Source: Hydrogenophaga aromaticivorans
GTDB taxonomy: Bacteria > Pseudomonadota > Gammaproteobacteria > Burkholderiales > Burkholderiaceae_C
Direction: 5' to 3'
DNA length: 64,000 nucleotides
NCBI RefSeq assembly: GCF_013387465.1
Contig: NZ_VYGV01000025.1
Coordinates: 109,518 to 173,517 of the forward strand
Shown here: one piece after another, positions 8,852 to 17,195 of the stretch
Layout: the number at the start of each line of letters is the position of its first letter
Position numbering within the stretch: the first letter of the stretch is position 1
Position numbers and translations under genes: made by a program
The notes under the pieces: generated by a model
What the model was told of the DNA's origin: nothing
What the model saw: the letters and a program-made list of their open reading frames with translations, nothing else
The model's database searches: none

Positions 8852-10025
8852 GCACCCCAGCAAGGATTGCATTCTCTTTGCCACCGCCGACTGGGACACG
8901 CCCTACTGGACCAACAAGCAGCACACCGCGGCCCATCTGGCCGAAGCCGGGTGGCGCGTGCTGTATGTGGAGAGCATCGGCCTGAGGCCACCCAAACTGG
9001 GCAGTGGCACCGACTGGGGACGCATCTTCAGACGCCTTTGGCGAGGTCTGCGCGGCCCAAGGCAGGTGAGCAAGAACCTGTGGGTCTATTCCCCGCTTCT
9101 GGTGCCGTTCCGCCATGACCATCCCTGGATCCGCACACTCAACCGCAGCCTGCTGAGCGGCGTGCTGCGCTGGTTCATTCGGAGTCGATCATTTTCCCGG
9201 CCCATGGTCTGGACCTACCACCCGTACATCGTCGATCTTCTGGACGATCTGGATACCGGCCCTTTGGTCTATCACTGTGTCGACGATCTCGCAGCGATCC
9301 CGGGTATTGACGCGGACGCGTTCAACCTGGAGGAAGAGCGTCTCCTCAAGGTTGCAGACCACGTTTTCACGACCAGTCCTGCACTGCAGGCCAAGTGCAG
9401 CCTTCATCACCCCCAGGTGGTCGACCTGCCCAACGTGGTGGATGCCGGGCATTTCGGACAGGCGCTGGAAAGCGGACCACTGCCTGGAGATCTGGCGGCG
9501 ATTCCGTCCCCGCGCCTGGCCTACGTGGGCGCCCTGTCGGACTTCAAGGTCGACTTTGCGCTGCTGCATGCACTGGCAAGTCAACACCCAGAATGGAGCT
9601 TCGTCCTGATCGGCGAGGAGCGGGAGGGACAACATGACCCCACGCTCGCCGAGATGCGCAAACTACCCAACGTGCACACCCTCGGACACAAACCCTATGC
9701 GGCCTTGCCGCAATATCTGCGCGGCATGGCTGTCGGGCTGCTGCCCACCCGGGTGAACGACTACACACGCAGCATGTTTCCGATGAAGTACTTCGAGTAC
9801 CTGGCCGCGGGTGTGCCGGTGGCCTCGACACCGCTGGAATTCACCCGACACCACCATGTCGGGCTGTGCATTGGCCATGATGTGCCAAGCTTTTCCCGGG
9901 CCATTCATGACCAGCTGCGGCGTGGCCGATTGACGCCCGACGAAGCTGCGGATTTCGTCGGCGAAAATACCTGGTCACAGCGCCTTGAAAAGATGCTTCA
10001 AATCGTGAACGGCTCTCGCGGTTGA
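8838..10025 (+). CDS. Glycosyltransferase (GT-B fold, GT4-like)
   Basis: A 395-residue glycosyltransferase. The N-terminal domain has FATADWDTPYWTNKQ, an entry motif common in TuaH-like and related polysaccharide transferases, and YHCVDDLAAIPG (about residue 143). The C-terminal domain has FPMKYFEYLAAGVPVASTP (about 315), the usual donor-site helix of GT4/GT1-type enzymes. It overlaps wecB by 14 bases and its stop is followed by a 65-base gap before the next ATG. It likely adds one sugar on the cytoplasmic face. Donor and linkage cannot be assigned. Confidence 0.82.
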   Translation: MATAEHPSKDCILFATADWDTPYWTNKQHTAAHLAEAGWRVLYVESIGLRPPKLGSGTDWGRIFRRLWRGLRGPRQVSKNLWVYSPLLVPFRHDHPWIRTLNRSLLSGVLRWFIRSRSFSRPMVWTYHPYIVDLLDDLDTGPLVYHCVDDLAAIPGIDADAFNLEEERLLKVADHVFTTSPALQAKCSLHHPQVVDLPNVVDAGHFGQALESGPLPGDLAAIPSPRLAYVGALSDFKVDFALLHALASQHPEWSFVLIGEEREGQHDPTLAEMRKLPNVHTLGHKPYAALPQYLRGMAVGLLPTRVNDYTRSMFPMKYFEYLAAGVPVASTPLEFTRHHHVGLCIGHDVPSFSRAIHDQLRRGRLTPDEAADFVGENTWSQRLEKMLQIVNGSRG

Positions 10026-10090
10026 TACACCGAACACGCCGTTTTCCCACCCGCTTTCAGCTCCCCGGATTTCGATCAAGCACCAACGAC

Positions 10091-12088
10091 ATGGACAAGA
10101 ACACAACCCCACTGGCGCTCTTGGCGCACTACGAACGCCGCGAAGCAGAGATCGCGCGCCTGAAGGACCAACTTCGCGTCGATGGAGCGCTATGCATTCA
10201 GGGCGATGGCATCGCCAACAATGCGCTGCTAAAGGCGCTTTTGACCCCCAACGGTCAGGCACCACGCACACTGTGGGAGCGCGTCCTGTTCTGCGCCAAA
10301 TACCTGCTTGGCAGGTACGACAGGGGCATCTGGCGTCTGACCCTGGATACCAAGCTGCTGTCCGAAACCAGCAAAAAATCCAGCAACGACTACACGCTGT
10401 GGGTCCAACAATACGATCAAAAAGACTCCGGATACCTCAAGCGCCTGCTGAAGCAAGCGACGACGTTCACATGCACGCCCAAGCTGTCCATCGTCATGCC
10501 GACCTACAACCCCGATCCGGTGTTCTTTCGCAAGGCGCTGGACTCTGTGCTGGCGCAAACCTACGGCAACTGGGAGCTGTGCATCTGCAACGATTGCTCC
10601 ACCCGACCGGAGGCTGATGAGATCGTCCAGGAATACCTCGCTCAGGACGAACGCATCCGCTACGTCAAGCTGGAAAAAAACGCCGGCATCTCGGGCGCCA
10701 CCAACGGTGCGATCGGCATCGCCACCGGCGACTGGGTGTGCTTTCTGGACCACGACGACGAACTCACCCAGGATGCACTGCACTGGGTCGTGGACACGAT
10801 CAACCAGCGCCCGCAAGCCAGGCTGATCTATTCGGATGAAGACAAGATAGACGATCAGGGCAACCGGTTCGAACCCTATTTCAAGTGTGAATTCAACTAC
10901 GAACTCATGCTGGCCCAGAACATGGTCTGCCACTTCACGGCGGTTCAAAAAACACTGCTGGACCAGGTGGGGCCACTGCGCAGCGACTTCGACGGATCAC
11001 AGGACTACGACCTGACCCTGAGGCTGGTTGAGGGATTGCGCATGGACGAGATCGCGCACGTCCCGCGCATCCTTTACCACTGGCGCGCCTGCGAAGGCAG
11101 CACCGCCTTGAGTATTGACAACAAAAACTACGCGCTGGACGCGGCGAGGCGGGCGGTGTCCGAACACCTGGCGCGGGTGGGACTGCCGGGTGAAGTGGTA
11201 CCGGGCATCATTCCCCACTACAACCGCGTCAAGTTCCAGTTGCCCGACCCGCCGCCCCTGGTCAGCATCGTCATCCCCACGCGGGACAAGCCTGAACTCA
11301 TAGCCTTGTGCCTGAAGACGGTGCTGGAAAAAACCACCTACCCCAACTTCGAGATCGTGGTGGTCGACAACGGCAGCGTGGATCCGCAGGTCAAGGCCCT
11401 GTACCAGGAACTTTCCAGCGACAAGCTGCGCATTGTCGATGCCAGCATCCCGTTCAACTTCTCCAGGCTCGTCAACATGGGGGTGGCCGCCAGCCGCGGC
11501 GACATCGTCCTGCTGCTCAACAACGACATCGAGATCCTGGATGGCAACTGGATGCACGAACTGGTTTCCCACGCCGCGCACGAAGGTGTCGGCGCAGTGG
11601 GCGCCAAGTTGCTCTACCCGGACGGACGCGCCCAGCACAACGGCGTCATCGTCGGCATCGGTGGCGTTGCCGGCCACTCACACAAGTTCTTCCCTGGCGA
11701 CGCACCTGGGTACTTCGGTCGCGCTCAGCTGCATCAGGAACTCAGTGCCGTCACCGGGGCCTGCCTGGCGATCAAGCGCTCTGCCTGGAATGCCGTGGAA
11801 GGCTTCGACGAACAGCTCGGCATCGCCTTCAACGACGTCGACTTCTGCCTTCGGGTTCAAGCAGCCGGGTACCGAAACGTCTGGACCCCACACGCGGTGC
11901 TCAAGCACCATGAGTCGGCCTCGCGCGGCCTGGAAGACAACCCCGCCAAACAGGCGCGATTCGCCAGCGAAGTGCAGTACATGTTCGCCCGCTGGGGCAA
12001 CAAGATGGCGGCGGACAGGAATTACAGTCCCAACCTGTCGCTGGTCCATGAAGACTTCAGTCTGGCTTGGCCGCCGAGAGTCGGGTAG
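10091..12088 (+). CDS. Tandem-domain family 2 glycosyltransferase
   Basis: A 665-residue protein with two GT-A/GT2 modules. The first begins at about residue 132 with KLSIVMPTYNPDP and has the DHDD metal motif (about 219). The second begins near residue 395 with LVSIVIPTRDKPE and has LLNNDIE (about 476) as its DxD-like motif. A short charged helix (residues 8-25) precedes them. Two catalytic modules in one chain usually mean two consecutive transfers. I start at the ATG at 10091; the in-frame TTG at 10022 is possible but adds 23 residues with no matching motif. Followed by a methyltransferase 23 bases on. Confidence 0.88.
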   Translation: MDKNTTPLALLAHYERREAEIARLKDQLRVDGALCIQGDGIANNALLKALLTPNGQAPRTLWERVLFCAKYLLGRYDRGIWRLTLDTKLLSETSKKSSNDYTLWVQQYDQKDSGYLKRLLKQATTFTCTPKLSIVMPTYNPDPVFFRKALDSVLAQTYGNWELCICNDCSTRPEADEIVQEYLAQDERIRYVKLEKNAGISGATNGAIGIATGDWVCFLDHDDELTQDALHWVVDTINQRPQARLIYSDEDKIDDQGNRFEPYFKCEFNYELMLAQNMVCHFTAVQKTLLDQVGPLRSDFDGSQDYDLTLRLVEGLRMDEIAHVPRILYHWRACEGSTALSIDNKNYALDAARRAVSEHLARVGLPGEVVPGIIPHYNRVKFQLPDPPPLVSIVIPTRDKPELIALCLKTVLEKTTYPNFEIVVVDNGSVDPQVKALYQELSSDKLRIVDASIPFNFSRLVNMGVAASRGDIVLLLNNDIEILDGNWMHELVSHAAHEGVGAVGAKLLYPDGRAQHNGVIVGIGGVAGHSHKFFPGDAPGYFGRAQLHQELSAVTGACLAIKRSAWNAVEGFDEQLGIAFNDVDFCLRVQAAGYRNVWTPHAVLKHHESASRGLEDNPAKQARFASEVQYMFARWGNKMAADRNYSPNLSLVHEDFSLAWPPRVG

Positions 12089-12111
12089 ATCACCACAGGG
12101 AGGACTCCAGA

Positions 12112-12924
12112 ATGTCTACGCGAAAAGAACTCATCCTGCGCGATATCGATACAAGAGGGCTCGGCTTGGAAATTGGCCCCAGCCACAACCCGGTCGCCCC
12201 AAAAAGGGATGGATTCCAGGTACATGTCATGGACCACCTGACCCGGGAAGGATTGGTCGAGAAGTACAAGGACCACGGCGTTCAGCTGGACAACATTGAA
12301 GAAGTTGATTTTGTCTGGAGCGGCCAGTCCTTCAAGGAATTGACCGGTGGTACGTGCCAATACGACTGGATCATTGCCTCGCATGTCATCGAGCATACGC
12401 CCGACCTGATCGCGTTTCTCAATGAGTGCGAGAGCATCCTCAAACCGGGTGGTGTGCTGTCCTTGGCTGTTCCAGACAAGCGGTATTGCTTTGACCGCTT
12501 CCGACCGGTAACTGGCTTGGGCAAGATCATTGATGCGCATCTGGCCAAGGACACCATACACAGCCCCGGTAACGTCGCCGAATACTACATGAATGTGGTT
12601 GCAAAAGACGGCCGCATTGCGTGGAGTGGAAATGAGCCGGGCGACTACCGCTTTCTTCACGGTTTGTCGAACGCCTCATGCGGTATTCAGATAGTTCGGG
12701 AGCAGAGGGCCTACCTCGACATCCACGCCTGGTGTTTTGTGCCGCACTCGTTCCGACTGCTGGTGCAGGACCTTCATGCCCTCAAGTTCATCCATCTTCA
12801 AGAGTGCACTTTTCTGCCCACGGTTGGTCACGAATTCTTTATGACGTTGTCAAAGCGTGCAGCTTTTCCAGAGGCAACTCGAATGGAGCTTGTCTTGGCC
12901 GCGGAGAAGGATTTACTTGGATAG
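12112..12924 (+). CDS. SAM-dependent methyltransferase (class I)
   Basis: A 270-residue methyltransferase. The SAM loop is GLEIGPSHNPVAPK (about residues 14-27), unusual for its G-P-S-H-N form but common in polysaccharide-locus methyltransferases. The post-II region is IIASHVIEHTPD (about 87), and LKPGGVLSLAVPD (about 107) is motif III. The ATG has a good ribosome site, GGGAGGA about 9 bases upstream, better than most genes here. Substrate unknown: a sugar hydroxyl or a chain-end residue are options. The coding region ends eight bases before the left repeat of an IS30-type element, so the 3' end and downstream linkage may have been altered by the insertion. Confidence 0.8.
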   Translation: MSTRKELILRDIDTRGLGLEIGPSHNPVAPKRDGFQVHVMDHLTREGLVEKYKDHGVQLDNIEEVDFVWSGQSFKELTGGTCQYDWIIASHVIEHTPDLIAFLNECESILKPGGVLSLAVPDKRYCFDRFRPVTGLGKIIDAHLAKDTIHSPGNVAEYYMNVVAKDGRIAWSGNEPGDYRFLHGLSNASCGIQIVREQRAYLDIHAWCFVPHSFRLLVQDLHALKFIHLQECTFLPTVGHEFFMTLSKRAAFPEATRMELVLAAEKDLLG

Positions 12925-12931
12925 ATCTGGC

Positions 12932-12956
12932 GGAGTCAAAAGTGAAGTGCAACACC
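12932..12956 (+). repeat. Left terminal inverted repeat of IS30-type element
   Basis: It pairs with 13989-14013 at 21 of 25 positions; mismatches are at positions 4 and 9-11. The inner 14 bases (TGAAGTGCAACACC) are identical in both ends. Confidence 0.8.
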
Positions 12957-12978
12957 TGCCACCAAGTAAGGTCCGCAG

Positions 12979-13981
12979 ATGCAAAGCAGCCCACAGAGAA
13001 GGTATCAACAACTCCAGCCTGAAGTCCGTGTGACGATTTCCAGCCTGGCACAGCAGAAGTACACCATTCGAGCTATGGCCCTGGTCTTGGTGCGATCACC
13101 CAGCACCATCAGCCGGGAGCTGCGGCGCAACGCACAGCCAGCAGGCTACGCAAGCACCGCAGCACGTGCTTGTGCCCGGCAGCGCCGTCGCCAAAGCCGT
13201 TCCCCGAACAAGCCCCATCGCTATGGCCTCCTGTTCGGCCTGATGCGCCACTTTCTGGGCGAGCGCTGGTCGCCTGTACAGATTGCCCTGACACTGGCCT
13301 GCATCCTCCCCAGAGGCCATGAGCACCGCGTGTCACACGAGACCATCTACAACTGCATCTACGCCCAACCCGTTGGCGAGCTCAAGCGCGAGCTGATCGC
13401 CACCCTGCGCCACGCCCACAACAAACGCGTGCCTCGCAGCAAAGGACAGGACCGCAGAGGTCAAATCCCCGACATGGTAAGCATCCACCTGCGCCCGCCC
13501 GAGATTGAAGACCGGCAGTTTCCCGGGCATTGGGAGGGCGACCTGATCAAGGGTGCGGCCAACGCCAGTGCGGTGGGCACCTTGGTCGAGCGCACCAGCA
13601 GGCTGCTCATGCTCATCAAACTGCCTGAGTTCAAACCTGCCAGCGCAGCCAACGTGATGCAGGCCTTCTCTGACAAGCTGCTGGGGATCGCAGCGCCCAT
13701 GCGCCAGAGCATGACGTACGACCATGGGGCGGGAGATGGCGGTGTACGTCTGTGACCCGCACAGCCCATGGCAGCGCGGCTCCAACGAGAACACCAACGG
13801 GCTGGTGCGTCAGTACCTGCCCAAGGGCACCGATCTCTCAGGCTACAGCTAGGAGCAACTCGATGCCATTGCCGATCAGCTCAACAACCGACCTGGCAAA
13901 GGTCTGTGCGTACGATCACCGCTGGCGGTCTATCGAGAACTCCTGCTCAACAGCCCGCAGCATTCCACCTTCGTTCATTGA
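12979..13981 (+). pseudogene. IS30-family transposase, frameshifted and interrupted
   Basis: The first 249 codons read as an IS30 transposase: an N-terminal helix-turn-helix around STISRELRRN, WSPVQIA, and the first catalytic Asp in HWEGDLIKG and second in MTYDHG. At the G run 13726-13729 the frame is lost and stops at 13755. The C-terminal part, with [16 protein letters not shown] and the catalytic Glu, continues in the next frame from about 13730 and carries an in-frame TAG at 13850-13852. Its last stop is at 13979-13981. Compared with the family, about a dozen residues also seem deleted between REMA and VYVCDPHSP. The gene cannot make an active enzyme as written. Confidence 0.88.
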
Positions 13982-13988
13982 AACCCAG

Positions 13989-14013
13989 GGTGTTGCACTT
14001 CAGGCTTGAATCC
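13989..14013 (-). repeat. Right terminal inverted repeat of IS30-type element
   Basis: Reverse complement of the left end (12932-12956) with four mismatches. It begins seven bases after the final stop of the transposase remnant, the usual position for IS30 ends. Confidence 0.8.
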
Positions 14014-14043
14014 ACCCTTCACGAAAAAACTCAATTAAATGCA

Positions 14044-15360
14044 ATGAAAACACTCTATTTACACATAGGATGTGCAAAAACAGGCTCATCCGCGCTCCAA
14101 GTTTGGCTCAACAACAACGTAGTGGCCCTAAGCACCCAAGGCGTGAAATACCCTAATGTCAAGCAGACCTTTTTACCACACAAAGTCTCTATAGGTAACG
14201 GCTTTACCCTTTTCAGAGCAATCAAATCCAGACATATTTCCGAAGAAATAGATAAAATCAAAAGTGTCAGCGAAAGTAAAATTCTTTTGTCATCCGAGGC
14301 ATTTCAAGATTTAACAGAAGATGATTTGATTGAATTAAAGCATCATGCAACCAACGCCTCTCTAGAGATCATAATAATTGCATACCTCAGAGATGTTTAC
14401 GATATCGTTTATTCAGGATACCAACAACTCATTAAGCGCCACCAATATGCCCGCAATTTTCGCGAATACGGCTTGTCAATCAATAGCATCCCACAGTTCG
14501 ATGCGATCAAAAAATATAAAAAGATTTTTGATAAAATATTTACCTTTCATTACGACAGCGAAATTCAGCAAGGACTGTCAATATCACTGTGCAAGGCTCT
14601 TGAAATTGACTCAAATGCACTCCCAGCAATGGGCAACGCCAAAGTAAACAGATCTTTGACCCTATTTGAGACAGAACTGTTAAGGGTAGCCAACTTGACA
14701 TACAGCGAAGTATTTAAGGATGTCAACCCCGACTTCTCCAAATCGATATCTGATGATTTCATCTACAGAGATCCAGAATGTCAAACAGAAATCATTCTAG
14801 ACGAAGCCGTTTTAAGACACTTGACGGACATAAGCGAGCCAGACATTGATCTGATCAAGAATAATCACCCCGAAATTTCACCGCTGGTGATATTTAATCC
14901 CAACGGAAAACAGATTGTCAAAAAGCAGCCTGAGCGAAACGAGCAGCTAAAAACGCTGCTGTTTTCAACAATGAAGCATTTCTACCTGCGATCAATGGAT
15001 GAAAAATTTGAACCCGTAATGGGCTGTATTGATGCTATCGATCGTACGATGCAGGGTATCTTGATTCAAGGATGGGCGCTTCCCTGGGGCAGGGAAGCTG
15101 CAAGCGGATTCACAGTCGCCATCAATGGAATTGAATCTCCCGTCAAAAATTTCGAGCCAAGAGCTCGCCCAGACGTAAATAAAATACATACAGATGGAAC
15201 CATCAATTGTGGATTTAGCCTCTTCATACCCTTCAATTTGCCCTGCAATATCAAGACCATTGAGGTTTATGCATTAACCAATTCCGGAAACAGAACCAGC
15301 CCCATTAATTGGAGCAAGGGCATCTCAAAAGAAAAAAATATTTTTTACCCCGATATTTAG
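14044..15360 (+). CDS. Sulfotransferase-like protein with C-terminal GW-type domain (probably frameshifted at 3' end)
   Basis: 438 residues, strikingly AT-rich compared with its neighbours, hence probably acquired by transfer. The N-terminus LYLHIGCAKTGSSALQVWL (residues 4-22) matches the PAPS 5'-phosphosulfate loop of sulfotransferases, and AYLRDVYDIVYSGY (about 118-131) matches the 3'-phosphate site (R-D-x6-S). A C-terminal module (about 322-420) has QGWALPWG, RPDVNK and CGFSLFIP, a pattern also found in the second sulfotransferase of this locus. The frame ends right after an A7/T6 tract; a second copy of the module continues in another frame to 15670. PAPS-dependent sulfation of the glycan is inferred, not proven. 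Confidence 0.7.
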   Translation: MKTLYLHIGCAKTGSSALQVWLNNNVVALSTQGVKYPNVKQTFLPHKVSIGNGFTLFRAIKSRHISEEIDKIKSVSESKILLSSEAFQDLTEDDLIELKHHATNASLEIIIIAYLRDVYDIVYSGYQQLIKRHQYARNFREYGLSINSIPQFDAIKKYKKIFDKIFTFHYDSEIQQGLSISLCKALEIDSNALPAMGNAKVNRSLTLFETELLRVANLTYSEVFKDVNPDFSKSISDDFIYRDPECQTEIILDEAVLRHLTDISEPDIDLIKNNHPEISPLVIFNPNGKQIVKKQPERNEQLKTLLFSTMKHFYLRSMDEKFEPVMGCIDAIDRTMQGILIQGWALPWGREAASGFTVAINGIESPVKNFEPRARPDVNKIHTDGTINCGFSLFIPFNLPCNIKTIEVYALTNSGNRTSPINWSKGISKEKNIFYPDI

Positions 15361-15361
15361 T

Positions 15362-15670
15362 CATATTGACGTCATCAGCGCAATCGACGACAATATATTC
15401 GCTGAGGGTTGGTGCTTGATCCTGGGCGTTCATGCCATCGAAAATTTGATCGCAAAAATTGACAATAAAAGCGCGCACGAGATTAGTTTCGATACCAGAC
15501 CCCGTCCCGATTTCAACCATCACTATCCGGAGGGGTCACTATTCTCAGGATTTCGAGTTTTAATTTATCACACAGACATTCAAAACATCAAAATCATTGA
15601 GCTATTCGGAAGGATTAAAGATGGTCAACTATCTCAACCCATAGAAATTGATATCTCCAAATTAGAATAA
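15362..15670 (+). pseudogene. Frameshifted continuation: second GW-type domain of the sulfotransferase-like gene
   Basis: In the +1 frame relative to the preceding gene, an open stretch runs uninterrupted from the A7/T6 tract (15332-15346) to a TAA at 15668-15670. It encodes AEGWCLIL, then RPRPDFN and SGFRVLIY, repeating the GW / RPD / GF pattern of the preceding module. It has no convincing start of its own (a TTG at 15416 lies inside the module). Removing one base from either homopolymer would fuse it to the upstream gene, giving about 541 residues. The causes could be a real mutation, phase variation or a sequencing error. Confidence 0.7.
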
Positions 15671-16001
15671 AGCAACGATAACATCACGCCACCAATTCAA
15701 ATTCAATTATTTCTCAATCACAGCTTCATACTTGATTACATGCCAGAGGTGGATGGCCCCAGAGCACTTGCGGTGCTGTCGATCTGACCGTGTTCCAGCC
15801 GCAGCAACCTGAACATAGTGAGGTCAGTTTGCGGGCGCCCACCCATCAGCGTTGAAGCTCGTTGTGCATCCACACACTTCCTTCGGTACTGGTTTTGCCC
15901 GACTGCCCCAGCAATCGCGCACCAAAAAGGGACCGACAATATGGGGTTGCAGTGCCTGACGGCTTGCTACATTCTGTTTCTCGTAGCCCTTCTCACAGAA
16001 C
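15671..16001. other. Intergenic region with no recognised gene
   Basis: 331 bases between the AT-rich gene and the RgpF-type gene. The first 60 bases are AT-rich like the preceding gene, then composition returns to that of the host. Short open frames exist on both strands (for example minus 15736-15939), but none shows a recognisable motif or ribosome site. It probably marks the right junction of the imported segment. Confidence 0.5.
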
Positions 16002-17195
16002 ATGAAGATCCTCTCCTCCAGGTTTTCTGGCCAAACACCGACCACTCCGGCCAAATACTGTGTCTTCTCCCACTTTGATGCGAACGATCGGGTGGAGCGC
16101 TACGTGCTGTACTACCTGGAGCAGCTCAAGCGGTGTGGCTACGAGGTGCTCCTGGTGTCCACCAGCCGGGCCATCTCTGACGCGAGCGTGGAGGCTTTGT
16201 CCAAGGTCTGCCACACCGTCTGCCTTCGAGAGAACGTGGGCTACGACTTCGGCTCCTACAAGGCGGGGATCGAGCTGCTGAAACAGCAAGAGGCCCAAGT
16301 CAGTCGTCTGCTGGTTGCCAACGACAGTGTGTTTGGCCCCTTCAACGATCTGCAGCCGATCCTGCATGAGATGGAGCGCGAGGACATCGACCTCTGTGGA
16401 CTGACCGATTCGCACGACCACGGGTACCACCTCCAGAGCTATTTCATCTCGTACAGCACCAGGCTGTATGAAAGCGCTGCGTTCGACGACTTCTGGTCTT
16501 CGGTCGACCTCATCAGCAACACCACCGACAACTTCAAACAGAAAATCGTTCACAACTACGAGGTGGGTGGCAGCCAGCATTTTCTTCGGACCGGTTGCAG
16601 CTACTCGGTCGTCTTCCCGTACCGCGACGTTCTCGACCGGTTGTTTCAGCGCACGCTGCGAAAGCTGGAGGCGTCCAGGCTCCCGAACTCCGACATCGTG
16701 ATGCACTACGGCGAGCTGGTGTACAACCTTAACGCTTCCCACGCCTACTGGGATGAACTGATCGACATGGGCATGCCCTTCATCAAGCGCGAGCTGTTGA
16801 CCAAGAACCCCACCGCCACGGATGTCTCTACCTGGTCCCAGAAGATCGAGGAAAGCTCGCCCTACGATGTCTCCATGATCCTTGAGGCCCTCATCAACCA
16901 GGACGCGATTGAAAACATCTACCCCATCGACATCGGACAAGCGCTGTCCGTCATCCAGACTCCGGAGGACGCTGTCGATGTCCCCCTCAATCCTGCGCTG
17001 AACAAGTGGATCAACATGGCCAGCGTGCCTGCTGCGGTTCCGTTCCGCTTTGACGACCAGTTCTACCTCAACAACTACCCCGACGTTGCTGCGGTCGTCC
17101 AGGCCGGCGACTACCCTTACGGCTTGGCGCATTACAGGCGCTACGGCTTCCAGGAAGGCCGCAAGTGCGTGTTCAAACGGGTGGTGAAGAATTGA
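16002..17195 (+). CDS. Rhamnan synthesis protein F-type glycosyltransferase with C-terminal NPDV-like module
   Basis: 397 residues. Residues about 15-320 resemble the RgpF family (rhamnan synthesis F): KYCVFSHFDANDRVERYVLYYL, RENVGYDFGSYKAG (about 77-90) and LLVANDSVFGPF (about 105). RgpF proteins act in assembly of rhamnose-containing glycans on the cytoplasmic side. The last 45 residues hold FYLNNYPDVAAVV...HYRRYGFQEGR, a short module often repeated in large secreted proteins and unusual as a single tail here. The start is the ATG at 16002. Its TGA overlaps the next gene's TTG (TTGA). It fits with the dTDP-rhamnose supply at the window start. Confidence 0.85.
   Translation: MKILSSRFSGQTPTTPAKYCVFSHFDANDRVERYVLYYLEQLKRCGYEVLLVSTSRAISDASVEALSKVCHTVCLRENVGYDFGSYKAGIELLKQQEAQVSRLLVANDSVFGPFNDLQPILHEMEREDIDLCGLTDSHDHGYHLQSYFISYSTRLYESAAFDDFWSSVDLISNTTDNFKQKIVHNYEVGGSQHFLRTGCSYSVVFPYRDVLDRLFQRTLRKLEASRLPNSDIVMHYGELVYNLNASHAYWDELIDMGMPFIKRELLTKNPTATDVSTWSQKIEESSPYDVSMILEALINQDAIENIYPIDIGQALSVIQTPEDAVDVPLNPALNKWINMASVPAAVPFRFDDQFYLNNYPDVAAVVQAGDYPYGLAHYRRYGFQEGRKCVFKRVVKN

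Larger units (their letters stand above)
12932..14013. mobile_element. Decayed IS30-family insertion sequence
   Basis: About 1.08 kb, bounded by 25-base imperfect inverted repeats (21 of 25 matching) at 12932-12956 and 13989-14013, sharing the core TGAAGTGCAACACC. It contains one IS30-type transposase that is broken by a frameshift and a stop codon. No obvious target-site duplication was seen. It separates GC-rich polysaccharide genes from an AT-rich gene. Confidence 0.85.

Noticed and set aside
10022..10090. TTG start at 10022 for the tandem GT2 gene, as part of the TTGA series
   Set aside because: The added 23 residues are basic and lack a match to GT2 N-termini, and the downstream ATG starts a plausible helix. 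It stays as an alternative only.
15736..15939. Minus-strand open frame in the gap after the AT-rich gene, considered as a transposase remnant
   Set aside because: No recognisable transposase motif or terminal repeats; too little to call.
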